Positions 1 through 5,602 are shown, counted from the stretch's first letter. The stretch: DNA of 5,602 nucleotides from an uncultured Actinomycetes bacterium (GCA_903822245.1 CAIJOE010000184.1:1-5602), one strand, 5' to 3'. Made by a program: numbers and translations. Notes: generated by a model from the sequence alone, not told the origin.

Positions 1-1166
1 AATCCCAAGCAAAGACCAAGTGTTGGAATCATATTTTCGCGAGCGAACTTGAGGGCGCCAAGCTTTCCTTCAATTCCTCGCACACCAAATCCGCCAGGAA
101 TACAAACTGCGTCCACTGCTTCTAGCGCATCCTTTGCACCTTCTGGTGTCGCACAATCATCACTGGCGATCCACTTAATATTAACCCTGGCATCGTTTGC
201 AAAACCGCCAGAACGAAGTGCTTCTGTCACAGACAGATAAGCATCTGGCAGATCCACATATTTACCAACCAGTGCCACACTTAATTGATGCTTTGGGTGG
301 TGAACTCGCTCAAGCAGCGCGTCCCACTCTCCCCAGACGACATCTGTTGCTTTTAGCGAGAGACGTTTGACGATATAGGCATCCAAGCCTTCAGAAAACA
401 ACACTTTAGGAATGTCATAAATTGATGGCGCATCAACTGCTGCAACAACTGCCTCTAGATCAACGTCACACATCGCAGATATCTTGCGCTTTACCCCATC
501 TGGAATTGGACGATCCGAACGAATTACAATTGCGTCAGGTGCAATACCTATTGAGCGAAGTGCTGCAACGCTATGTTGTGTTGGTTTAGTTTTCAATTCA
601 CCGGACGGACCGATATACGGAACAAGTGAAACATGCAGGTAAAAGACATTATCTCGACCAACATCTTGTCGAATTTGCCGAGCGGCTTCTAGAAATGGTT
701 GGGATTCAATATCTCCGACAGTGCCACCAATCTCGGTGATAACTACATCAACTTCTGGGCCCGACATAGCTCTAATACGTTCTTTGATTTCATTAGTGAT
801 ATGTGGAATTACCTGCACAGTATCTCCCAGGTATTCCCCGCGTCGTTCTTTGCCAATCACGTTGGAATAAACCTGACCAGTAGTTACGTTAGCTGAACCA
901 TGAAGATTGGTATTTAAAAAGCGCTCGTAATGACCAACATCTAAATCTGTTTCAGCCCCGTCGTCGGTTACAAAAACTTCCCCGTGCTGGAAGGGGTTCA
1001 TCGTTCCAGGGTCAACATTTAGATAGGGATCGAGTTTTTGCATAGTAACTCGAAGCCCTCTTGAAGTTAGTAATCGACCCAGACTTGAGGCCGTAAGCCC
1101 CTTACCAAGACTTGAGGCTACGCCTCCTGAAACAAAAATATGCTTGGTTACATGAGAGGCGGTCAT
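1..1166 (-). CDS. pyrG: CTP synthase, N-terminal about 388 residues (cut by left edge)
   Basis: CTP synthase makes CTP from UTP, ATP and glutamine-derived ammonia, the last step of de novo pyrimidine nucleotide synthesis in the cytoplasm. I translated the minus strand from the ATG at 1166. The amidoligase domain starts with the P-loop SSLGKG at residues 18-23. The conserved block GEVFVTDDGAETD begins at residue 62, IGGTVGDIES lies at 146-155, and the nucleotide-site motif KTKPTQHSV at 192-200. The glutaminase domain follows from about residue 297, with PGGFG at 357-361 and the nucleophile-elbow sequence GLCLG at 384-388. The catalytic cysteine (Cys386) is therefore just inside the window. The remaining 150 or so residues, including the catalytic His/Glu, lie off the left edge. 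This is a window cut, not a mutation. The start is 22 bp after the recN stop and has no clear Shine-Dalgarno sequence; the N-terminal length fits the family. Identity is near certain. Confidence 0.97.
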   Translation of the reverse strand, partial: MTASHVTKHIFVSGGVASSLGKGLTASSLGRLLTSRGLRVTMQKLDPYLNVDPGTMNPFQHGEVFVTDDGAETDLDVGHYERFLNTNLHGSANVTTGQVYSNVIGKERRGEYLGDTVQVIPHITNEIKERIRAMSGPEVDVVITEIGGTVGDIESQPFLEAARQIRQDVGRDNVFYLHVSLVPYIGPSGELKTKPTQHSVAALRSIGIAPDAIVIRSDRPIPDGVKRKISAMCDVDLEAVVAAVDAPSIYDIPKVLFSEGLDAYIVKRLSLKATDVVWGEWDALLERVHHPKHQLSVALVGKYVDLPDAYLSVTEALRSGGFANDARVNIKWIASDDCATPEGAKDALEAVDAVCIPGGFGVRGIEGKLGALKFARENMIPTLGLCLG

Positions 1167-1188
1167 GGAAGGCTAACTTATCATTGAT

Positions 1189-2907
1189 CTAGCGTGAATC
1201 TTGCACCATCGCCAATAACTCGGCTGCGTGTTCCTGAGCTGTGAGCGATTTATCTTGACCCGAAAGAAGCCGGGCAACTTCTTGCTTTCTGGCCTCGCCC
1301 GTAACCTCACTTACATTACTTTGTGTCACCGAACCATTTTCACTTTTTGACACCACTAAGTGATTATCTGCCCAAGCCGCAACTTGAGCCAAGTGCGTGA
1401 CAACGATAACTTGAGATGACTTGGCAAGTGCGGCTAGACGTCTTCCCACCTCCACGGCGGCTTTGCCTCCAACTCCAGCATCAACTTCATCAAAAATATA
1501 AGTTCCAACTGGAGAATTCTTGGCGAGAACAACTTCTAAAGCCAACATAACTCTAGATAGTTCGCCACCACTTGCGGCCTTGGAAATTGGCAGGAGATTT
1601 CCGTCTTTATGGCTTGTGAAAAGGAATGACACTTCATCGACTCCGACATTTGAATAACTACGAATATCGGCGTAATCACCTGAAGTTATCTCGACTTGAA
1701 CTTGCGCATTTGCCATCGCCAGACCAACAACTTCGGCAGTGATCGCCTTAGATATTTCCTTCGAAGATTTAGTACGAGCTTGGGTCAACACCATTGCGCA
1801 GTCACTCAACTTAGTGAAGAGGCTCAGTGCTTCTTTCTCAAGTTCAACTAAGCGGGCATCGCCTCCGGATAAGTCTTGCAATCGTTGCTTTGCATCTGCC
1901 CCTTCAATTAGCAAATTTTGATAAGAAACTTCACGCTCGGAACCTTTTCCATATCTCTTCAAGAGGCTGTTTAGATCTGATTTTCGAGATTGCAAATATT
2001 CAAAGCGCTGCGGATCAGCTTCTAACTTCGAGAGATAACGTGAAAAGGCGCTAGAAATCTCCCCAAAGTTATATACAAGATCACCATATTGCTCGATCAA
2101 GATATCTAAATCAGAATCCTTACCTTTAAGCCCATCAATTGCCTTTCGGGCACTTTGAATGGCGTTCGCGGCTGAATTCTCATCTTCCAAAAGAGCCGAT
2201 AAGGCAATGGATAAACCAGTGTTTAGCGCCTCAACAGATCCAAGTCGAGAAATCTCGTTATCGATCATTTCCAACTCATTGGCCTCAGGAGTGAGTTTAC
2301 TAAAATCAGAGATAAATTCTTTTAGACGATCTATCTCCGAGTCGCGTTCAGAAAGTTGTTTGCGTAGCTCCTTAATCCGTTTTCCCAATTCTTGATAACT
2401 GTGAAAAACCGTTTCGTAGGCTGAAATCTCCGTCTCATAGCCACCGTAAGAATCCAATAATTCTCTTTGCACTGAACTCTTAGCTAATCTAGCTGAACTA
2501 CTTTGGGCATGAATCTCTATTAGCAACTGGGATAACTCTGAAACCTGTGTTGCAGTACTGGAAACTCCGCCGAGAGTGATTTTTGATTTTCCTTCAGACG
2601 TGACGACGCGAGAGATTATTACTTCCCCATCCTCAACAATTCCCCCGGATTGCTCAATTGAATCTGCCAAATTTGCGCCTACTTTGAATTTGCCACTTAC
2701 TACTAAACGATCAGATCCCTTGCGCACAAAATCCGCATCAGATTTGGAGCCAAGAATCAAATTTAAAGCCGTAAGAACCATGGTTTTACCAGCACCAGTT
2801 TCACCCGTTAAAACAGTTAGCCCAGGTTTGAACTCAAGTTCGGCTGATTCAATGACACCTATTCCTCGAATAGTTAACTCTGATAACGAACTACGCTCTT
2901 TCCCCAC
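1189..2907 (-). CDS. recN: DNA repair protein RecN
   Basis: RecN is an SMC-like ATPase that acts early in recombinational repair of double-strand breaks, bridging DNA ends on the nucleoid. The 572-residue length is normal for actinobacterial RecN. The N-terminal ATPase half has Walker A GETGAGKT at residues 35-42. A long charged, helical central region (about 150-400), rich in Glu/Lys/Ser/Leu, forms the antiparallel coiled coil. The C-terminal half has the ABC signature SGGELSR at about 446-452, Walker B ending in IFDEVDAG (Asp473-Glu474) and the switch histidine in VTHLAQVAA (His505). All ATPase motifs are intact. The start is a GTG at 2907, supported by GAGGG five bases upstream and by the alignment of the LTIRGIGVIE segment with family N-termini. 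It overlaps the end of nadK by 17 bp, so translation is probably coupled. In many bacteria recN is SOS-induced; I saw no LexA box directly before it, so it is probably carried by the operon transcript. Confidence 0.97.
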   Translation of the reverse strand: MGKERSSLSELTIRGIGVIESAELEFKPGLTVLTGETGAGKTMVLTALNLILGSKSDADFVRKGSDRLVVSGKFKVGANLADSIEQSGGIVEDGEVIISRVVTSEGKSKITLGGVSSTATQVSELSQLLIEIHAQSSSARLAKSSVQRELLDSYGGYETEISAYETVFHSYQELGKRIKELRKQLSERDSEIDRLKEFISDFSKLTPEANELEMIDNEISRLGSVEALNTGLSIALSALLEDENSAANAIQSARKAIDGLKGKDSDLDILIEQYGDLVYNFGEISSAFSRYLSKLEADPQRFEYLQSRKSDLNSLLKRYGKGSEREVSYQNLLIEGADAKQRLQDLSGGDARLVELEKEALSLFTKLSDCAMVLTQARTKSSKEISKAITAEVVGLAMANAQVQVEITSGDYADIRSYSNVGVDEVSFLFTSHKDGNLLPISKAASGGELSRVMLALEVVLAKNSPVGTYIFDEVDAGVGGKAAVEVGRRLAALAKSSQVIVVTHLAQVAAWADNHLVVSKSENGSVTQSNVSEVTGEARKQEVARLLSGQDKSLTAQEHAAELLAMVQDSR

Positions 2908-3754
2908 GCCAGCCCTCGATCGGTAATCTAAATTTGGCGACTAATCGATCCGTGAAAAGCCCTTCATCAATATGCGAAAGTAATACTTCTTGCGGATCAC
3001 GCTTAACAATAATGCGATCGCCTTTCACGATATTAAATTTTCGCATACCATCGGCTGAAACTTCAGCAGTCTCAGATTCAAGATCAATCCCAATCTCTGA
3101 GTCAGGTGAAATAACCATCGGACGATTGAAAAGTGCATGTGCCGCCAACGGAAGTAGAATAAACGCACTTACCTCAGGCCACACAACTGGTCCGCCAGCT
3201 GAGAAGGCATAGGCGGTAGAGCCCGTAGGAGTTGCACAAATAACCCCGTCACAACCCCATCTGGAAAGTGGTCGGTTATCAATTTGTAAGAAAATCTCAA
3301 CCATCTGACTTGCACTTCGCTCAATCGTGACTTCATTTAGTGCCCAGCCTTGATTAACTACCGCACCGCCCCGGATTACTTCGTAACTTAAAACCAATCG
3401 AGGTTCAGATTTAATCCGATTTTGTGAAATTGCTGCAATCAATTCCTCGACTGTTGGTTCTAGAATCTCGGCTAAAAATCCGACGCTTCCCATGTTTATT
3501 CCCAAAATTGGGATCCGTACTCCCCGAACTAATTCAGCTGCCCGCAAAATAGTGCCATCGCCTCCCAGGACAACAGCTATTTCCAGATTGCTAGAATCTT
3601 TAAATTCACTGGCAGAAGAAACAAGATCGCTGCGATTTGTCGAGACCTTAAAACCCTTAGTAATAAGTGCCTTTGCCAACTCATTGCCAAACTTGGCCGC
3701 ATCCTTTCGCGTCGGATGAATAACTAATAACACCTCGCGATTTGTATTTGTCAT
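2891..3754 (-). CDS. nadK: NAD kinase
   Basis: This cytoplasmic kinase phosphorylates NAD at the 2'-hydroxyl of its adenosine ribose to give NADP, using ATP and, in many actinobacteria, inorganic polyphosphate. The length of 287 residues is typical. An N-terminal Rossmann-like domain carries the family motif GGDGT at residues 64-68, with the catalytic Asp66, followed by GINMGSVGFLAE at 85-96. The NAD-binding contact pair Asn140-Glu141 (ALNE) and the second signature ATPTGSTAY at 174-182, followed by GGPV at 187-190, belong to the C-terminal beta domain. The C-terminus ends in a GWRG sequence, as in mycobacterial PpnK. The ATG at 3754 overlaps the tlyA stop as ATGA, with AAAGGGA five bases upstream. 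The stop lies inside recN. Phosphoryl-donor preference cannot be read from the sequence. Identity is secure. Confidence 0.97.
   Translation of the reverse strand: MTNTNREVLLVIHPTRKDAAKFGNELAKALITKGFKVSTNRSDLVSSASEFKDSSNLEIAVVLGGDGTILRAAELVRGVRIPILGINMGSVGFLAEILEPTVEELIAAISQNRIKSEPRLVLSYEVIRGGAVVNQGWALNEVTIERSASQMVEIFLQIDNRPLSRWGCDGVICATPTGSTAYAFSAGGPVVWPEVSAFILLPLAAHALFNRPMVISPDSEIGIDLESETAEVSADGMRKFNIVKGDRIIVKRDPQEVLLSHIDEGLFTDRLVAKFRLPIEGWRGERA
2913..2917 (-). promoter_or_regulatory. Shine-Dalgarno for recN
   Basis: GAGGG on the minus strand lies inside the 3' end of nadK, with a five-base spacer (CTGGC) before the GTG at 2907. It decides the recN start, because no ATG is available near the conserved N-terminus. 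Confidence 0.65.
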
Positions 3755-4539
3755 TGCGGTCCCTTTGCAATCGCGGTATCTAAATCAGCTTCGGATATTT
3801 CCACAGCTCCTCGTTGCAACCACAAGAAATATTCAACATTTCCAGATGGACCAGGCAAGGTGCTTGCAACCACGCCCTTACACCCTAGTCCCATGTCATA
3901 AGCACAATCGGCAACTTCCTGCACTGCAGCTTTTCGAAGATGTGGGTCTCGAACAACCCCACCGGCTCCTAACTTCTCGCGTCCTACTTCAAATTGCGGC
4001 TTAACCATTACTAAGAAATCAGCTGAAGTTCTAGAAACTGCAACTAGCGCGGGTAGAACCAAAGTGAGTGAGATAAAGGAAAGATCAGCAACAACTAAAT
4101 CAACTGGCTGCCCTACTTGTTCAATGGTTAGATGTCGCACATTGGTACGATCTAAAATACTCACCCGTGGATCTTTTTGAATCTCCCAAGCCAATTGGCC
4201 ATAGCCAACATCTACTGCTACAACTTGAGCAACTTCTCGCTTTAAAAGAACATCAGTAAACCCGCCAGTTGAGGCGCCTGCATCTAGAGCACGTTTACCA
4301 GCGACTTGAATTTGTGGAAATGCATCAAGTGCCCCAGCTAATTTATGGCCACCTCGGGAAACAAAATCATCACGATCTCCTTGTAAAGTTATTGAAGTTT
4401 CAGCATCTACCTGAGTGGCTGGCTTTGACGCAGGGATTCCCGTAACTAATACCGACCTGGATTCAATTAGATCGGCAGCATGATCACGCGAGCGAGCTAA
4501 CCCTCGTCTGACCAACTCTGCATCTAATCTCGTTTTCAT
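3751..4539 (-). CDS. tlyA: TlyA-family 16S/23S rRNA (cytidine-2'-O)-methyltransferase
   Basis: TlyA uses S-adenosylmethionine to methylate ribose 2'-hydroxyls of rRNA. The mycobacterial enzyme modifies C1409 of 16S and C1920 of 23S rRNA, and its loss gives capreomycin resistance. This 262-residue protein has an N-terminal S4 RNA-binding domain (about 3-55, with RLDAELVRRGLARSR) and an FtsJ/RrmJ-type methyltransferase domain from about residue 60. The SAM-binding loop is LDAGASTGGF at 85-94. The family K-D-K-E catalytic residues appear as Lys66 (GGHK), Asp152 (ADLSF), Lys180 (KPQFE) and Glu236 (NVEYF). The short interdomain linker, RAWV in M. tuberculosis, reads DDFV at 57-60. The ATG at 4539 is five bases after the preceding small gene and lacks a clear Shine-Dalgarno, so it probably depends on translation of that gene. 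The stop overlaps the nadK start. Hemolysin annotations of this family are historical; methyltransferase is the supported role. Which sites it modifies here is inferred. Confidence 0.95.
   Translation of the reverse strand: MKTRLDAELVRRGLARSRDHAADLIESRSVLVTGIPASKPATQVDAETSITLQGDRDDFVSRGGHKLAGALDAFPQIQVAGKRALDAGASTGGFTDVLLKREVAQVVAVDVGYGQLAWEIQKDPRVSILDRTNVRHLTIEQVGQPVDLVVADLSFISLTLVLPALVAVSRTSADFLVMVKPQFEVGREKLGAGGVVRDPHLRKAAVQEVADCAYDMGLGCKGVVASTLPGPSGNVEYFLWLQRGAVEISEADLDTAIAKGPQ
3760..3766 (-). promoter_or_regulatory. Shine-Dalgarno for nadK
   Basis: AAAGGGA on the minus strand sits in the last codons of tlyA, five bases before the nadK ATG that shares the ATGA overlap with the tlyA stop. 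This arrangement favours coupled re-initiation. Confidence 0.6.
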
Positions 4540-4544
4540 TAAAC

Positions 4545-4703
4545 TTATAGACCATCAATTTCTGAAAGCGCTTGGGTAAGTTGCAGGTGGATCTCTTCAA
4601 ATTCGGCAGAGTGATCTTCCAGCGGCTTGCTTTGAACGGCGGCAATTCTCGCCTTTATCGAATCGATGGAGCTCTTATCTGACTCTTGTTCGAATTCACT
4701 CAT
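4545..4703 (-). CDS. Small conserved-position protein, 52 residues, function unknown
   Basis: A short open frame runs from an ATG at 4703 to a TAA at 4545-4547 and fills the space between its neighbours exactly. Three things support it as a gene. Its ATG overlaps the preceding stop as ATGA. GAGGG lies seven bases upstream. It ends five bases before tlyA. The protein begins MSEFEQESDKSS, is strongly acidic in its first third, has no membrane segment or signal peptide, and looks largely helical (SIDSIKARIAAV and EEIHLQLTQALSEIDGL). M. tuberculosis has a small hypothetical gene of similar size, Rv1693, in the same place directly upstream of tlyA, and Streptomyces has a comparable small ORF. I infer positional equivalence, not proven homology. 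I do not recognise a domain. A role as a partner of TlyA or as a translational lead-in is possible but not shown. Confidence 0.8.
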   Translation of the reverse strand: MSEFEQESDKSSIDSIKARIAAVQSKPLEDHSAEFEEIHLQLTQALSEIDGL

Positions 4704-5029
4704 TTAGCAACCCTCTTACTTGTAGTCGATTTTCTAATATTAGTTTTCTTAATTGCCTTTTTTATAGGTTTCTTTGTTGCTCCGGATTTGGCCTTCACGG
4801 CCTTTTCCAAATCCGCTATTCGCTTTAACAATTCGGTCAGATCACTTCTTCGAACAAAGCCCATACGAATTGCAGCGGCTTCAATTTCAGACTCAATCTT
4901 ATATTTCACATCCTCGGCACTTTCCTTCACCCAATGACTTAAATCGCTAGTCAATTCTGAAGCACTCTTTTCACCAGCCGAGAGCCCCTCGGCATACTTT
5001 CGAAAAGTGGAAGCAAAATCTTTAGCCAT
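4700..5029 (-). CDS. Helical coiled-coil protein with lysine-rich C-terminal tail (UbiK/BMFP- or phasin-like)
   Basis: This 109-residue protein has no signal peptide or membrane segment. Residues 1-50 look helical and amphipathic (MAKDFASTFRKYAEGL). Residues 57-80 (GFVRRSDLTELLKRIADLEKAVKA) give a heptad-like coiled coil. The layout 'G-[FL]-V-x-R-x-[ED]-L ... R-I-x-x-L-E' resembles the C-terminal helix of UbiK/BMFP proteins and phasin-like PhaF/PhaI proteins; I judge this from memory of the pattern, not an alignment. The tail from residue 79 holds 11 lysines and 2 arginines in 31 residues with Thr/Ser/Ala, like low-complexity tails that bind nucleic acid or polyanions. No catalytic motif is visible. 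The ATG at 5029 lies 45 bp after the SSB-like gene and has no evident Shine-Dalgarno. The TGA overlaps the start of the 52-residue gene as ATGA. Function unknown; a structural, phasin-like or nucleoid-associated role is possible. Confidence 0.85.
   Translation of the reverse strand: MAKDFASTFRKYAEGLSAGEKSASELTSDLSHWVKESAEDVKYKIESEIEAAAIRMGFVRRSDLTELLKRIADLEKAVKAKSGATKKPIKKAIKKTNIRKSTTSKRVAK
4711..4715 (-). promoter_or_regulatory. Shine-Dalgarno for the 52-residue gene
   Basis: GAGGG on the minus strand, within the 3' end of the upstream lysine-tail gene, lies seven bases before the ATG at 4703. It is one of the main reasons for calling the 52-residue frame a real gene. Confidence 0.6.
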
Positions 5030-5074
5030 GGTCTAAAGGTACCGAAAAGAGCCGATATCGATAACTAATTGACA

Positions 5075-5437
5075 CTAGAGGCGAATAATCTCTTCCGCCT
5101 CCACCTGCCAGCGACTTGCAAGGCCCGTAGGTGCTTGCCAAAACCGTCTTCTAACCGCGCCATTGATCTCCACCCAAGTATCAACTTTGAGGGCCAAGGC
5201 AGTTTTTCGACATTTCGCACTCCAAGCAGCAATATCTAGGGTGTCTAGAGATCTTTTGGCCCTATTGCTTTTTTGACTTCGGCCAATAACGATCCTAAAT
5301 TCAACGACTTTATCCCCACTAGCAAGCTCTTTAGCAACTGCCAAGCTACTCACTCGGCCAACTAAATAAACCTGGTTTATTGGTTCAAAAGAAATTGCTT
5401 CAAATTTTTTTATACTAGCTTTAACATCAGTTGCCAC
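5075..5437 (-). CDS. SSB-like OB-fold single-stranded DNA-binding protein, short form
   Basis: From a GTG at 5437 this gene encodes 120 residues. A variable lead of about 20 residues precedes a core that reads like a diverged bacterial SSB: NQVYLVGRVS at 21-30 (strand 1), ELASGDKVVEFRIVIGR at 37-53, LDTLDIAAWSAKCRKTAL at 64-81 (the D-x-x-x-x-x-W region of SSB), WVEINGAVRRRFW at 88-100 (the V-x-V-x-G-x-L-R strand), and WQVEAEEIIRL at the end. Short SSB-like proteins of this form, with the VEINGAVRRRFW-type block, occur in many actinobacteria besides the replicative SSB. The protein stops right after the OB fold, so it lacks the glycine-rich linker and acidic C-terminal tip that canonical SSB uses to recruit partners. 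It is probably not the essential SSB but an accessory or repair paralogue. A TTG at 5452 would add five residues but lacks a ribosome site; the GTG has GGAG five bases upstream. It is the first gene after the rRNA terminator. Confidence 0.85.
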   Translation of the reverse strand: MATDVKASIKKFEAISFEPINQVYLVGRVSSLAVAKELASGDKVVEFRIVIGRSQKSNRAKRSLDTLDIAAWSAKCRKTALALKVDTWVEINGAVRRRFWQAPTGLASRWQVEAEEIIRL

Positions 5438-5529
5438 TCGCGCTCCATCCAATAGATGAAGAAGTATCTAATTGTTCAACTCCAAAAATTAAATCTTCCA
5501 AATCAATGTGAACAAATAAATATGTGCAT
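5438..5529 (-). promoter_or_regulatory. A/T-rich leader that probably carries the operon promoter
   Basis: These 92 bases between the rRNA terminator and the SSB-like gene are the only non-coding gap of note in the window. They are A/T-rich, as expected of a promoter region, and the operon must start here unless it depends on read-through from the rRNA genes. I could not find a convincing -35/-10 pair. Candidate hexamers such as TTGTTC and TTTAAT on the minus strand are weak. A 7-bp inverted repeat (5472-5478 and 5509-5515) lies inside. The promoter call rests on position. Confidence 0.35.
5443..5446 (-). promoter_or_regulatory. Shine-Dalgarno deciding the SSB-like start
   Basis: GGAG on the minus strand, within GGATGGAG, lies five bases before the GTG at 5437. 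The longer frame from the TTG at 5452 has only a pyrimidine-rich stretch upstream. The GTG is therefore preferred. Confidence 0.6.
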
Positions 5530-5577
5530 AAAAAAAGCGCCCAGGTCTTCTCTAATGAGAAAACGCTAAGCGCTTTT
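5530..5577 (-). terminator. Intrinsic terminator of the rRNA operon
   Basis: On the minus strand AAAAGCGCTTAG (5577-5566) pairs with CTGGGCGCTTTT (5544-5533) over 12 bp, including two G-T wobbles. An inner extension TTTTCTC/GAGAAGA closes a four-base ATTA loop. Seven T residues (5536-5530) form the T-tract. It lies about 10 bases beyond the 5S rRNA 3' end and would stop rRNA transcription before the protein operon. The reverse orientation has four T's in the gcgctttt arm, so weak bidirectional action is possible. Confidence 0.9.
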
Positions 5578-5585
5578 ATAAATGA

Positions 5586-5602
5586 TGTCCGGCGGCGATC
5601 TA
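5586..5602 (-). rRNA. rrf: 5S ribosomal RNA, 3' end only (cut by right edge)
   Basis: The last bases read TAGATCGCCGCCGGACAT on the minus strand. This matches the end of actinobacterial 5S rRNA, whose 3' segment runs '...GAGAGTAGGTCGCCGCCGGA...' before the terminal helix. Only about 17 bases are inside the window, so the call rests on this short match plus the strong terminator directly downstream. The exact 3' end is uncertain by a few bases. The rest of the gene, and probably 23S and 16S rRNA upstream, lie to the right of the window. Confidence 0.75.

Noticed and set aside
1..11. Apparent truncation of pyrG just after the catalytic cysteine
   Set aside because: The frame is open up to the window edge. 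The gene simply continues outside.
49..896. Plus-strand frames of 63 and 65 residues
   Set aside because: Both are antisense to pyrG, which has unbroken family motifs throughout this stretch.
1098..1115. P-loop of CTP synthase reading VASSLGKG instead of the VVSSLGKG familiar from E. coli
   Set aside because: The Ala form is the normal one in actinobacteria, including M. tuberculosis, so it is a lineage marker and not an anomaly.
2576..2926. Plus-strand frame of 116 residues
   Set aside because: It lies wholly opposite the conserved ATPase N-terminus of recN and has a Ser/Pro/Thr-rich composition without motifs. It is a shadow of recN.
3751..4539. Reading tlyA as a hemolysin or toxin
   Set aside because: The S4 domain, SAM loop and K-D-K-E residues are those of an rRNA 2'-O-methyltransferase; the hemolysin name is historical.
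4686..4937. Plus-strand frame of 83 residues with a very hydrophobic N-terminus resembling a membrane protein
   Set aside because: It is the antisense of the lysine-rich tail: AAA/AAG lysine codons read backwards as TTT/CTT give Phe and Leu. The minus-strand gene has operon context and overlaps; this frame has none.
5053..5063. Overlapping palindromes CGATATCG and TATCGATA between the SSB-like gene and the lysine-tail gene
   Set aside because: They are short, have no loop or T-tract and match no operator I recognise. Chance is the simplest explanation.
1..5602. CRISPR arrays, insertion sequences, tRNAs, phage or defence genes
   Set aside because: I found no repeat-spacer pattern, transposase, cloverleaf or defence motif; coding genes fill nearly all of the window.

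Overview
The window is a compact, single-direction block of bacterial housekeeping genes. Everything recognisable lies on the minus strand, so it is best read from the right edge to the left. The gene set and protein signatures point to an actinobacterium. The order small ORF – tlyA – nadK – recN – pyrG is the one seen in Mycobacterium and Streptomyces. The CTP synthase P-loop has the actinobacterial form SGGVASSLGKG, and TlyA resembles the mycobacterial protein along its length. Base composition is moderate, with many A/T-ending codons, and genes overlap or nearly touch. That fits a streamlined low-GC actinobacterium, such as the freshwater acI/Nanopelagicales group, better than a high-GC soil genus. 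The lineage is an inference; no marker gene for it is complete here.

Layout, in transcription order. The last few bases of a 5S rRNA gene enter at the right edge (about 5586-5602), followed by a strong intrinsic terminator (5530-5577) that closes an rRNA operon. After a gap of about 90 bp come seven tightly packed genes: an SSB-like OB-fold protein (5437-5075), a 109-residue helical protein with a lysine-rich tail (5029-4700), a 52-residue small protein (4703-4545), tlyA rRNA 2'-O-methyltransferase (4539-3751), nadK NAD kinase (3754-2891), recN DNA repair ATPase (2907-1189), and pyrG CTP synthase (1166 to beyond the left edge). Two junctions are ATGA stop/start overlaps, one is a 17-bp overlap, and the other gaps are 5, 22 and 45 bp. 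This suggests one transcription unit with translational coupling.

The genes do not form one pathway. They cover ribosome modification (TlyA), cofactor supply (NadK), double-strand break repair (RecN, possibly the SSB-like protein) and pyrimidine nucleotide synthesis (PyrG). The association is old and conserved rather than newly assembled. There are no mobile elements, CRISPR arrays, tRNAs or signs of horizontal transfer, and no strong case for a new system. The parts most worth a second look are the three small proteins at the front of the operon: the tail-less SSB-like protein, the lysine-tailed coiled-coil protein and the 52-residue protein.
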